A stretch of 64,000 nucleotides of DNA from Kalmanozyma brasiliensis GHG001 (lineage: Eukaryota; Basidiomycota; Ustilaginomycetes; Ustilaginales): positions 971,843 through 1,035,842 of the forward strand of contig NW_015961981.1 in NCBI RefSeq assembly GCF_000497045.1. The letters are read 5' to 3'. A program made the translations under genes and the position numbers. Shown one piece after another: positions 1 through 9,601 of the stretch; within the stretch, counting starts at the first letter, position 1; the number at the start of each line of letters is the position of its first letter. The notes below the pieces were generated by a model, which saw nothing but the letters and a program-made list of their open reading frames with translations, searched no databases and was not told the origin of the DNA.

Positions 1-771
1 AGTGCTGAGAGCTGCTCACCAAGCACCGCAGGCTTGAGAGTGAGTTCAATTCCACACCGCAGCTGGAGTGATTGCATTTCGAGATCGTTCGTCGCCATCC
101 TTCCCGCCTCTCCCCACGACCAACCTCCCTTCAACCCCGTCGACAAATATTGTAAGTTTCAGCAACACATAGGTCGCATCAGCAGCAGGCATCACCAGTG
201 CGAAGCATCGCAGGATCAGCAGCCTCAGAACCACACATCCGACCAGCACGCATTTCGACCGTCCCAGTCCCAGCCAGCTATAACATCAACTACCATCCTC
301 AGATCATTCATTCGCAACACCCACACAACACCAGCATGTACGTCAGTAGACTGGTCCCTTGGTAGACTTTCCGACACTGGCTGGACATGAAGCATTGGTG
401 TCTGGGTCGCAGGAAAGACACTGTGTTCCACAGTCTCGGATTGGCGGGGAAGGTACATGGCAACTTGCAGATGCTGCCTCGTAGATACCATTGTGGCTAC
501 CCAGGCTACACTACGGCAGAGCAGTCACAGGATATACTTCGATTGCGCGGCACATCTTTACCGACGGAAGGGCCGTTGGCACAAGCATGGCAGCGTCGAA
601 TAGCATCAGCCAGTTCGATCAACGTTTCGATACGGCCCGCATTCAGGACTCCATCAACATCCCTGCCTCTGCTGATGCGATCATCGACCAGCTTTCATCC
701 CAGCAGCTGCGAGCAGCCTTACTGACCTCACGCCACCATCGTCTTTACAATTGACCACCACAGTCTTCAAG
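1..771 (+). promoter_or_regulatory. Upstream region of eL20 gene with likely 5'UTR intron
   Basis: No convincing protein gene is visible here. A good donor (GTAAGT) lies at 152-157 and an acceptor (CCACCACAG) ends at 763, eight bases before the ATG at 772. Many fungal ribosomal protein genes carry an intron just before or after the start codon, so 152-763 may be a 5'UTR intron; this is inference from splice-site sequence and context. Short reading frames inside it have no recognisable product. Confidence 0.35.
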
Positions 772-1696
772 ATGACTCGCCTCACTGAGTACATGGTGAT
801 CGGTCGCCACCTTCCCACCGAGAAGGAGCCCTCTCCCAAGCTCTACCGCATGAGGATCTTCGCCGTCAACAAGTCGGTCGCCGAGTCTCGTTTCTGGTAC
901 TTCGTTCGTCAGCTCCGAAAGATGAAGAAGGCCACCGGTGAGATTGTTGCCATCCACGCTGTAAGTATTCAGCGTTGCAAAAGGACATGTCGACGGGAAG
1001 AAGACCACGATCAGACCACCGCATTGGACAGCATCAGGCATCATGGCAGAAGGACGCAGATGGGCGCAAGCATTGCTGGGATTCCATCCGACAAAGATAG
1101 GTCGTACGCAACGATAACGCGTGGTCAGGATTGACGAAGGCCAGGATCGACAAAGGCCAGCTCGGACGTCATACACGGGCTCATACTGTCCCTGTGACCG
1201 TCTCGAAGTCGGCAGATGGCTTCTGTAGTCTGGCATAATGCAGCCCTGGGAGCAGGATTTGTGGTGGCGCCGTCGGATGCAATGCTTCTCTCGACATGTC
1301 CGCGCTTTCATGACCACGTCTACGACCAGCAGACTGACCCTCCCTCCACTGATTCACCACCCACAGATCCACGAGAAGAAGCCCCTCAAGGTCAAGAACT
1401 TCGCTGTCTGGCTGCGATACAACTCGCGATCGGGCACCCACAACATGTACAAGGAGTTCCGCGCTCTGTCGCGCTCCGAGGCTGCCGAGTCGCTGTACCA
1501 GGACATGGCTGCTCGTCACCGTGCCCGTTTCGCCTCGATCCACATCCTCAAGATTGCCGAGATTGAGAAGAACGAGGACGTGAAGCGCCCCTACATCAAG
1601 CAGCTCATGGCCCCTGGTCTCAAGTTCCCCCTCCCCCACCGTCGCCCCCGCCACGTTGGCACCTTCGCCGGCCAGCGCCCCAACACTTTCTACTAA
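772..1696 (+). CDS. RPL20: 60S ribosomal protein eL20 (L18a family), two exons
   Basis: Structural protein of the large cytosolic ribosomal subunit. Exon 1 is 772-960 (63 codons) and exon 2 is 1367-1696; the 406-bp intron begins GTAAGT and ends CCCACAG, and joins in phase 0. The spliced protein is 172 residues, the same length as yeast L20. The family core is plain: a start reading [12 protein letters not shown], a central [11 protein letters not shown], then [12 protein letters not shown] and SIHILK, and the conserved C-terminal KFPLPHR and PNTFY. An in-frame TTG upstream at 751 is not the start, because the ATG at 772 gives the family N-terminus. Codon use is strongly biased to C-ending codons, as expected of a highly expressed gene. 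The intron has no clear snoRNA boxes. Confidence 0.97.
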
Positions 1697-2017
1697 ATGC
1701 ATCGCTCTTCGCCACTTGTACCATCACATATGTCGGTCGGATCGGCTCCCTGTTGCTGAACCGTCTCTCGGTCTGCACTCGGGGTTGATTTTTACACACT
1801 CGCACATCCACACATACATATCAGCACGGGACATTCGTCACGACGATCGCCCTGTGTACACATCTCTCCACGACGCTGTCGGGAGGGATACAAAATTCAC
1901 TGCTGTTGGCAATGTCAATTTGCTTCTCGATCTGTTCTCCCGAAAGTGTGGCTGTGGACTCTTCGCGATGGTGTGTCATTGGTACGTTGATAAGAATACA
2001 GTGAGATGTTTCGAGGT
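1697..2017. other. Convergent 3' region
   Basis: This 321-bp gap separates the stop codons of eL20 (+) and the UBE2S-like gene (-). It should hold both 3'UTRs. I see no gene or structured element in it. Confidence 0.5.
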
Positions 2018-2665
2018 TTACAGTCGGCGTAAGCCGCGCTTAGGTGCTGCTGAGACGGATTTGGCTGCTTTGATGGTGTGCGGTGTCGCTGCCGATGCGG
2101 ATGCTGAGCATGACACAGGCAGTGTCGGCACAACCGACGGTCTTGCTGGTTCGGACGCTGCGACTCGACCCTGCTCTGCCTTGTCCTCCTCGAAGCAAGC
2201 AGGCCTCTTTTCGGCGTGCACACTCGTCCACAACCTCGCTGTCTCCTCGTACGTCGCCCAGTCCTCCTGCATCAACCTGCTCGCCTCGGCATCCAGCGCA
2301 CTGTCCGGGTTCGGCTCCACCAACAGACAACGAATCGTCACGAGAATCCGCTCTATCCCGTACTCGCGCTTCCAGTCCTTCTTGAGACTCGATACGCAGA
2401 TCTCCCCGCTCCGTGAGACGTTGGGGTGGAAGATGGGGGTGGCAAACCGACAGATGGGGGGTGCATTGGGGAAGTCGACGCCATCGAAATTGAATGTGAC
2501 CCGAAAGAAGCCCCCGGCATAAGGCGTGGATGGGGGACCCAGGATCCAGCCGGAGAAGGAGAGGATGTCGGCTTCCGAGAGAGCGACACGGATGTCTGCG
2601 GGCGGGTTGCGTTGCAAAGAGGTAAGTTCGCGCAGGAGCGCCTTGACCGTCGTCGGAGAGACCAT
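2018..2665 (-). CDS. UBE2S: Ubiquitin-conjugating enzyme E2, UBE2S type (APC/C chain elongation)
   Basis: A 215-residue E2. The UBC fold spans about residues 5-150, with the HPN motif at 80-82 and the catalytic cysteine at Cys90 in the context GEICVSSLKKDW. The nearest family by motif is UBE2S: the same GEICV...LK.DW active site, then RILVTIRCLLVEPNPDSAL and EEA.RLM-type helices, and length close to human UBE2S (222). The tail is disordered and Ala/Ser-rich and ends in LRRL, matching the LRRL end of human UBE2S, which docks that enzyme on the anaphase-promoting complex. In animals UBE2S extends K11-linked ubiquitin chains on APC/C substrates. The same role here is inference. A TATATA element at 2735-2740 lies 70 bp upstream of the ATG. 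Intronless. Confidence 0.88.
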   Translation of the reverse strand: MVSPTTVKALLRELTSLQRNPPADIRVALSEADILSFSGWILGPPSTPYAGGFFRVTFNFDGVDFPNAPPICRFATPIFHPNVSRSGEICVSSLKKDWKREYGIERILVTIRCLLVEPNPDSALDAEASRLMQEDWATYEETARLWTSVHAEKRPACFEEDKAEQGRVAASEPARPSVVPTLPVSCSASASAATPHTIKAAKSVSAAPKRGLRRL

Positions 2666-4884
2666 CGTTTGTTCTGAGGGTGCAAAGGGTCCAGCGAGAG
2701 CCTATGAGGGATGGTGCTCTGGCGAGATTCGGAGTATATATGCTACTGGTCAATGGAGATGATGCGGCGCGGTGTCAAATTGCTGATTGACGTCGTGCGG
2801 GGAGATAGAGTTGATGCCGAAGGATGACGACGAGGACGTTGGTGATGATGCTGCCTAGAAGTGTTGGACTTTTGGTGTTGAACTTCTATTAAGGTTTGGC
2901 GACAAGCAAGGGTTCAGCATGCCCCGATTCAGGGTCGTGCCGATTGGGGCTCTCAGGTCTCTCCACCCTGCTGCCATGACCGTCAACCCCAGTCCAGCTC
3001 AAAGAGGTTGCCAGTCATGACGAAGCAGGCCAGCTTCAATGATGTCCAGGCGATGCGCTCAGGTGTTCAAGGTGTGTTGGCACTTATAGAAACGCTGGCG
3101 CAAAGGTCGCATTGTATGGTGGGCTTTTTGCGACCTCAATTCGCCCCTTCATTTTCGTGGCAGCATTTCATAGAAACAGTTCTATTCGTAAGCAGGGCCC
3201 TCTGTTTCATAGTCTGAACGCTTGATGAAGGTGCGGTGTGCACAAGCTGACACTGGTTGAGAGTCTGGGCGGACGAAGTCCTTCGGAGAAGCCGACGGCG
3301 GACCAATGCGCTGCGTGCTGACGATCCGTCCCGACGTGGAAGGGTGTGAATGCATCAACAAGAGCGCGTCATCGTCGTGTGAGCTGTGTGTGCGTCGTCT
3401 CCCGGGACAACTCTTCCGCGAATCGCTCTTTGAAAAGAGGGAAAAGGAGCTCAGCAGCACAACAGCTCTAACCGCCTCGGATCGCTTCCGATCGGAAATT
3501 CCGCTCCATTCTCTAGCATCTCCGCTGGCCCCTTTTGCACCGGTGCGGAACGCCCAAGTGCAGCGCGAGATTCAAGCAGAGCAGCGGATCAGCCGTGGCT
3601 TCAGAGCGGATGTTCCGCGGTTCACACGGCACCCTCCGTCAGCAGCAACATCAGCAGCAGCTTCACCCACATAGAACCTGTCCACGCCTCTTACGACGCA
3701 TCAGAGCAGAGCACAAGTGTCTACACTCGGACAATAGCGCATCCGACATGCAGGCGTCACGCACGTCGCATGGTCTTGTTTGCTCTGTCACACGCATCGT
3801 CGTCGCTGTTTCCCATCGTGAATCGCGGTCATCCGTCCGCTCCTGCTCTGACAAATGCATTTCGGTCCATCCGCGGACCTGGCTGTCGCACGATTGTCAT
3901 TCGGACATGTTACTCGACAATGTGCTTTTGGGCTGATCTGCATCAGCGGATCAACACCACGGATCATCACCATGAAAGACATCAACGACCATGCTGCAAT
4001 CTGCCATCATGCTTTTGCTGTCGGCTGTGCTAGATCAGACAGATGGCTGTGACGATGTGGTGCACTCCACCTCGATTCCCCCCCTTTTTGCTTTTAACAA
4101 AAATAAATATTAGCTCCGTCCAAGCACACGGGTACAGTCACAATGGAGCGGGATCCAAAGCTCTCTTTTTTGACCTTTCAACATGCATCAGCGGCAAGCA
4201 CGCAGAACCACTTTCGGACTGAGCTTGCCGAGCGCCATTCAATCATCAAAGCTCATCCTCTCTCTTTCCATCCTTCAAGCCAAGCCTCCTGCAAGCCTCG
4301 TCTTGGCTGTACCTTGCTACTCGTACTCTGACCTCTGCCTCCTGCTTCTCTCCCACCATCACTCCTCTCCGCCGCAGACCCCATCGACGCCGAACACCCT
4401 GACCAGCGGATTGTCCATCGAGACTCTGGCCAACCCTGGATCATCCTCAGCTGCATTCGCATTCAAAGGCGCGGCGATCTGAACCCGATTCTCTGGATCA
4501 CAACCACAATCATTCTGGCAAGCGTTCATCCCGGCGTCTGGTCCGGGCGTCAGCCGCTCGTTGTCCAACATTGAACCCACTCGTTCGACTTCATTTTCCA
4601 ACCAAGGATCCACGGACGCCATCAGGAACCGCAAAGAAGGACGGCATCGATCTTTCGACGCCGCCGCCGCCGTCAAATCGGCTTCCCGCAACCTCATCTT
4701 AGCCGTGCGCCACTCTCGTATGCCACACTCTTGATCTTGCGGATCCCCTGTCGTGCTGCTTGGTTCTGGCGCTGGGCGGGCCTCATTTTCAGGATCAGCA
4801 TCACATCCGGCTCCACATCCAACCACTCAACGCAACGCAACAGCTTCTCGCCGTCGGTAGGAGGTGCAGGAGCAACTTTCGAAA
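2666..4884. other. Long intergenic region, no supported gene
   Basis: This 2.2-kb region lies between two divergently transcribed genes. It includes the UBE2S-like promoter (TATATA at 2735-2740). It also holds an AT-rich block near 4090-4115 and a pyrimidine-rich tract at about 4320-4390, which probably belong to the promoter and leader of the gene starting at 4885. Several frames of 60-130 codons run through 3000-4480, but none has recognisable motifs or a coding-like profile. A non-coding transcript or a spliced small gene cannot be excluded. Confidence 0.5.
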
Positions 4885-7212
4885 ATGACAAGCCTCTTTG
4901 CCAGCTGGATCGGCCCCAGCAAGCTCAGCGGAGATGCAGAACAAGGGCCCACCGATCCTGGCCGACCACGAGTAACCAGCTCCGGCAATGGCCCCATGTC
5001 GCCGATCGATCGTGCCACTTCCATGACGCCCAAGGCGCACTTTCAGTACGGCTCGGAAGCAGATTGGTCGTCACGCGACCACCACCGCGAAGCCTCCGAG
5101 GCAACACTCAACGGACGCTCCATCGCAAGCAGCGAAGCAGACCATCTCTCGATGCGGTCGCATCCCTACGACGGCTCCGTCGTGAAACCGAGCGCCAGCA
5201 GACCAACATCCATGAGCGGCCCTCCCAACGAGCTCAGCCACGAACGACTCTCGGCTTTGGGCTCGACTCTTGGCGGCGTCAACAGCGAAGCAGCCTGGAG
5301 CGCCGCAGCCCCTTCCGAAGCTGCACGCAGCTCCATGGCCCGTCGTCGCAAGAAGATCGCACCACCTGAGCTGCTTGTGATCGTCAAGCCTCCTCCCAGC
5401 AAACAGAGCAACCCTCTCAACCTGCAGATCCAGCTGGTCATGCCGCAACAGCTCCAGAACCGTCGCGAAAGCTCTCAACGAAGGGCTTCTATGGAATCAT
5501 CAGCCGCGGGCAGCGAGCTCCCCACTACGCCGTCGACCGAGCTGCGCAGGAGGGATTCGATCGGGTCGACTCGTTCCGCAGGATCGGAAATTTCGACCTC
5601 GGGCTCGGTCGCATCCGCAAGCTCAGGCCGCCGTGTCACACCGCTCTACAACCTCAACTTCCACCATATCCTGTCCACCACAGTCAGCGATGCGGGCACA
5701 GATCAGAAGGTAGCAAAGTACGTCAAGAAGGGCATTGACCTCGATGGCTTTGGCATCCTCGAACCCGCCGAGCTCATCCATGGCGTAAACGATCTAGCGA
5801 CATTACAAAAGAAGGCAGCGACCGGAAGGGAATCGTTGACGGTGCAAGCCGGGAACGCCACCAACATCTCACCGAGGAGCGAGACGGACTCGTCCGGTGG
5901 TGCCGTCGACAATGGTTCTGCATTTTCAGCTCCTGCGCGCGAGGTGGCCGGTTCAGCGGCGGCAGCCTCCTCGAACGCTGAACCGCCGACTTCGTTCGAG
6001 GCCATGACGCCGGAGGCTCGCGGTGTGGAGGGCAATCTGGGTGGCAAGCTGCTCGGCAAGTTCAAACGCTTTTCGCTCGGTGTCCGTCCTAATAGCGCTG
6101 CAGGTGGTGCAGGCGGAAGCGTCTTTGGTCGCGACAGCAATGTTCCAGATCGCACCGCCACCGGTGGATCGGCACCAGCACCAAGCCTGTTCGGCAAGCT
6201 GTCGCAGCACGATGCCGTCAAAGGCCACAACACCGGCGACATCCCACAGATGCACCCTGGCGCAGGAGTTCACGATGGCAAACGCACGGAGGGGTACTTT
6301 TGGACGGTGCGCAAGTGGAATCGGCGTCCGCACGAAACTCATGCTCTTGGCAGGCAGCCAACCTCAGTGCCCGCCAAGCTGGATCTGGAAGGCTCCAACC
6401 CGGTGCTGACGAGCGTATGGAAGCGCTTCAACATGGTCAATCGCATGGGCGGGAACGAGATCCACCCACCACCCTCTTCGATTCCTGTGCGGTTCGAATG
6501 GTCGCGCAACTCTCGCAAGTCCTCGACTCGACGCCAGACCGCCGAAGCACAAGCACGGCTCCGCTCCAGCCTATCCCTCAACGCATCCGTGACGAGTGTC
6601 GACCGGCACACGGGCGAAGCGAGTCGGAGCAACGTCTCGCTCCCGCGTCAACCGAATCTGGCGACGACACAATCTCTCGGCGTTGACCAGACCAGTTCTC
6701 CGCGTCTGAGCACGGGCGATGCAGCTCGCACCTCGCGTCCCGCCTCGCTTGTCTCTGGCACAGGCCACCGTTCGCCGCGTCGCTCGCTCGAGTCGACCAC
6801 CGCCGGCTCGACCATCCACCACGGCGACGAGGATTCCGGCGACGAGTCTGATCCAGAAGACAGCGAGACGCCGTGGAACTGCCACCTCGTGCTGGGACCT
6901 ACTACGCGGATTCCGTTGGGAACGCTGTCTCCCGCACCGCACCATCCGAAGCTCGTCGGTCAGCTGGCGGTGCCTTTCCCGCTACCAGATCTCAGCGGCA
7001 CCGGGTTGGGCCCCGACGGAGCGGGGTTGACGAGGGAGGAGCTGAAGGATGTCATCATTGTGACGTGTCTGCATCTGATTGTGCGCGAGAGCTTCGGCGG
7101 ACTGGCCAGGAGGAAGAGCGCAGCGAGCGCTGAGATCGGCACAAGCGGGACCGCGGCCAGTATGGCGAATGTCAATGGGTGGAGGCTGGCGAGTATCCCC
7201 AAGAAGGGGTAG
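4885..7212 (+). CDS. Conserved fungal protein of unknown function, 775 aa
   Basis: I do not recognise a named family. The ATG at 4885 is the first in frame; the frame is open from 4864 but begins there with GTG. Most of the protein is Ser/Thr/Ala-rich and probably disordered. Three more ordered patches stand out: about residues 170-190, where a hydrophobic LLVIVKPPP is followed by NLQIQLVMPQ; about residues 250-300, with YNLNFHHIL and KKGIDLDGFGIL; and the C-terminal 150 residues, with EGYFWTVRKWNRR, a WNCHLVLGPTTRIPLGTL segment, then LVGQLAVPFPLPDLS and LTREELKDVIIVTCLHLIVRESFGG. The C-terminal segment looks like one I have seen in hypothetical proteins of many fungi, but I cannot attach a function. 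No signal peptide or membrane span is evident. Confidence 0.85.
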   Translation: MTSLFASWIGPSKLSGDAEQGPTDPGRPRVTSSGNGPMSPIDRATSMTPKAHFQYGSEADWSSRDHHREASEATLNGRSIASSEADHLSMRSHPYDGSVVKPSASRPTSMSGPPNELSHERLSALGSTLGGVNSEAAWSAAAPSEAARSSMARRRKKIAPPELLVIVKPPPSKQSNPLNLQIQLVMPQQLQNRRESSQRRASMESSAAGSELPTTPSTELRRRDSIGSTRSAGSEISTSGSVASASSGRRVTPLYNLNFHHILSTTVSDAGTDQKVAKYVKKGIDLDGFGILEPAELIHGVNDLATLQKKAATGRESLTVQAGNATNISPRSETDSSGGAVDNGSAFSAPAREVAGSAAAASSNAEPPTSFEAMTPEARGVEGNLGGKLLGKFKRFSLGVRPNSAAGGAGGSVFGRDSNVPDRTATGGSAPAPSLFGKLSQHDAVKGHNTGDIPQMHPGAGVHDGKRTEGYFWTVRKWNRRPHETHALGRQPTSVPAKLDLEGSNPVLTSVWKRFNMVNRMGGNEIHPPPSSIPVRFEWSRNSRKSSTRRQTAEAQARLRSSLSLNASVTSVDRHTGEASRSNVSLPRQPNLATTQSLGVDQTSSPRLSTGDAARTSRPASLVSGTGHRSPRRSLESTTAGSTIHHGDEDSGDESDPEDSETPWNCHLVLGPTTRIPLGTLSPAPHHPKLVGQLAVPFPLPDLSGTGLGPDGAGLTREELKDVIIVTCLHLIVRESFGGLARRKSAASAEIGTSGTAASMANVNGWRLASIPKKG

Positions 7213-7614
7213 GCAACACTCGCCGCGTTCGAAGTTTGACTCGTTGCAGGCAATCGTCTCTCATCTGTGCTTCCTGCGAAGTCTTATGTATCATGTAGCA
7301 TCAGACTGTCTTTCTATCTGCTGTACGGAATGGCAACGTATTCGGAAGGATCTTGTGTGTGACTGCTGTCAACGAGGAGGTGCCGGGAGAGTGCTTGCTC
7401 CACAAAAGCGAGGCGTCGGAAGTCGGAATTGGCATTTTGACGTGCAGCTCGCTGAGCTTTGTACCCTTCTTTGCCCTCACCATCCCATCCATTCGCATCG
7501 CCTCTCGGTCTCGCCACCAGACACGCACGGGTGCGACAGAGCATTTCGCTGCTAGCTTTCAACGCAGCTCGAACGCGGAGAGAGCGATAAGCCAGAAGCG
7601 AGAAGGCGGCAAAG
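7213..7614. other. Intergenic region upstream of WDR70-like gene
   Basis: This 402-bp gap lies between two tandem + genes. It should hold the 3' end of the upstream gene and the promoter of the WD40 gene. No gene is seen. Confidence 0.45.
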
Positions 7615-9390
7615 ATGGACGAAGCAGCGCTGCGAGCCATGATGCCGGCGTCGTTCGGGCGGCGGCCGGGCAAGAAGGCGTCCACCGCATCGGCCTCGAG
7701 ATCCGCTTCTACGAGCACAGCTGGGGCTGCCAAGGATGTAGATAAAGGTCTCAGCTCGACAGTGCTCGGCAAGCGACCTGCTGCAGCAACGGAGGAAGAG
7801 GACGACGGGCTGACGGCCGAGGAGCGGGCAGCCAACCTCGAGGCGGAGCGACAAGCCGCCGAGAGGCGAGCGAGAGGGCTCGACTCTGACTCAGACGACG
7901 ACGACTCAGACGATGACTCGGACGACGACATTGGTCCACCAGCACCCCCACCAGCCTCCTCGTCAGCTCCACCTATCCCGCCACACACCCTCCCACCCAC
8001 ATCATCCACCACCCTCTTCGCCGGTACACACACCAAAACCCTCTCGGCGCTCACCGTCGATGCGTCCGGCTCGCGCTTCGCCCTCGGCTCGTACGACCAC
8101 ACGCTCTCTCTCTACGACTTCGGCGGTCTTACGTCCACCCTGAAGCCATTCCGGCTGTTTGAGCCTGTAGAGAACTACCCGGTTTTGGACCTTTCCTTCA
8201 GCCCGTCCGGGGGGACGCTGCTGGTGGTGAACGGTACGAGTCAGGCGTCGTTGTATACGAGAGATGGTGCCGAGCTGGGGAGGTGCAAAGCGGGCGACCC
8301 GTACCTTCGGGATATGCGCAATACCACGGGTCATGTGGGCGCGCTGACGTGCGGTGCTTGGGCTGGAGAGAGGTTTGTCACGGGTGGCAGCGATAGCACG
8401 GTCCGCATCTGGGATGCCGACACGATGCAGCGTGGGCAGGACGGGATGGTGGTGTTGAAGAGCAAGCAGCGTGGCGGACGGACCAAAGTGACCGCTCTTG
8501 CGGTGCACGAGGAGCAACTCTGGGTAAGCGGGTTGGATGGTGAGCTGGGTATGTGGGATTTGCGCGGGAATCTGAATGGGAAGCCGCGGGCGGGTGTGAG
8601 TGCGCATGAGGTAGGGAGCTGGACCAGCAGCATCGCGGTCAGTGGGGGAAAGGTGGTGACGAGGGGAGGGGACGGAACGGTCAAACTGTGGGATACGCGG
8701 TCGATACGAGCCCCACTAGTGACGAGGAATGGGTTGGAGAACGGCTCGCCGCATACCAGTGTCATCTTTGACCCTTTCGATGCGCGAACGGTCGTGACCT
8801 GCATCTCAACGGAGAAGGCGATGGGAGGGGAGATCGTGACGCTCGACAGCCTCAACCTCGAGACGGTCTCCTCTGTGCGCACTGCCAGCCAGCCGATCCG
8901 CTTACACTGGTCTGCACCCACGGACCAGCTCTTCGCCACGCACCGCGATGGATCCCTTTCGCTTTACTACGACTCGTCTCGTTCACGCAACGGCATCCTC
9001 CTCGCGCTCGCCCGTCCCTCATCCACCACCTCATCGTTCTACGCATCCACCAACTTCGACGGTGTCGACTCGTACCCGATCGAAATGGGCGAGAACATCG
9101 GCCAATCCGAGTCCGCAAAACGACGTAGACTGGCGAAAGACCGTGCGGATCCAACGAAGACGCGCATGCCTCAGGCGCCCATGGAAGGTAGAGGGCGAGG
9201 CGGGCGCATCGGGGCCGGCGAGATGCAGGGTACCGTGCAGAGCATCTGGGCGCCTCCCGAGGACTTAGGGGTCGATCCACGGGAGGCGCTGCTGAAGTAT
9301 GCCGCTAAGGAGGGCGAGGGGGAGTTTGATAAGGCGTGGAAGAAGACTCAGCCGAAGAAGGTGTTTAGTCAGTACGAGGAGGGCGAGTAG
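7615..9390 (+). CDS. WDR70: WD40 repeat protein, WDR70 family
   Basis: 591 residues, intronless, starting at the ATG at 7615. The N-terminal 140 residues are charged and disordered, with an Asp/Ser run (about 94-108) followed by a Pro-rich stretch. WD40 repeats fill about residues 145-470, with clear ones ending VRIWDAD, LGMWDLR and VKLWDTR. The C-terminal tail is diagnostic of WDR70 rather than a generic WD40 protein: RRRLAKDRADP, then GRGRGGRIG, DPREALLKYA and KKTQPKKVFSQYE occur in the order seen in animal and fission yeast WDR70. Known members act in the nucleus, in DNA double-strand break resection and histone H2B ubiquitination with CRL4. That role here is by homology. Confidence 0.9.
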   Translation: MDEAALRAMMPASFGRRPGKKASTASASRSASTSTAGAAKDVDKGLSSTVLGKRPAAATEEEDDGLTAEERAANLEAERQAAERRARGLDSDSDDDDSDDDSDDDIGPPAPPPASSSAPPIPPHTLPPTSSTTLFAGTHTKTLSALTVDASGSRFALGSYDHTLSLYDFGGLTSTLKPFRLFEPVENYPVLDLSFSPSGGTLLVVNGTSQASLYTRDGAELGRCKAGDPYLRDMRNTTGHVGALTCGAWAGERFVTGGSDSTVRIWDADTMQRGQDGMVVLKSKQRGGRTKVTALAVHEEQLWVSGLDGELGMWDLRGNLNGKPRAGVSAHEVGSWTSSIAVSGGKVVTRGGDGTVKLWDTRSIRAPLVTRNGLENGSPHTSVIFDPFDARTVVTCISTEKAMGGEIVTLDSLNLETVSSVRTASQPIRLHWSAPTDQLFATHRDGSLSLYYDSSRSRNGILLALARPSSTTSSFYASTNFDGVDSYPIEMGENIGQSESAKRRRLAKDRADPTKTRMPQAPMEGRGRGGRIGAGEMQGTVQSIWAPPEDLGVDPREALLKYAAKEGEGEFDKAWKKTQPKKVFSQYEEGE

Positions 9391-9601
9391 GGACCTGCTG
9401 GGTGTCGCAGAAGAAGGAGCTTCTGATTTGGAGGAGCACTTGACACAGCGCATGCATTCACATCGAACATTCGCCCAAGGTCAACCACATCCGTCAGATC
9501 TTTGCACACAACACAGAGAGACACGCAGAAAGACACATAGACACACAGACACAGAGAGAGAGCCGATGTCTGTCATGAATGCTTGGCATTGGTCCTCTGC
9601 G

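Noticed and set aside
660..735. Possible C/D snoRNA in the eL20 leader
   Set aside because: The TGATGC at about 671 does not match a C box (RTGATGA), and no terminal stem pairs around the nearby CTGA.
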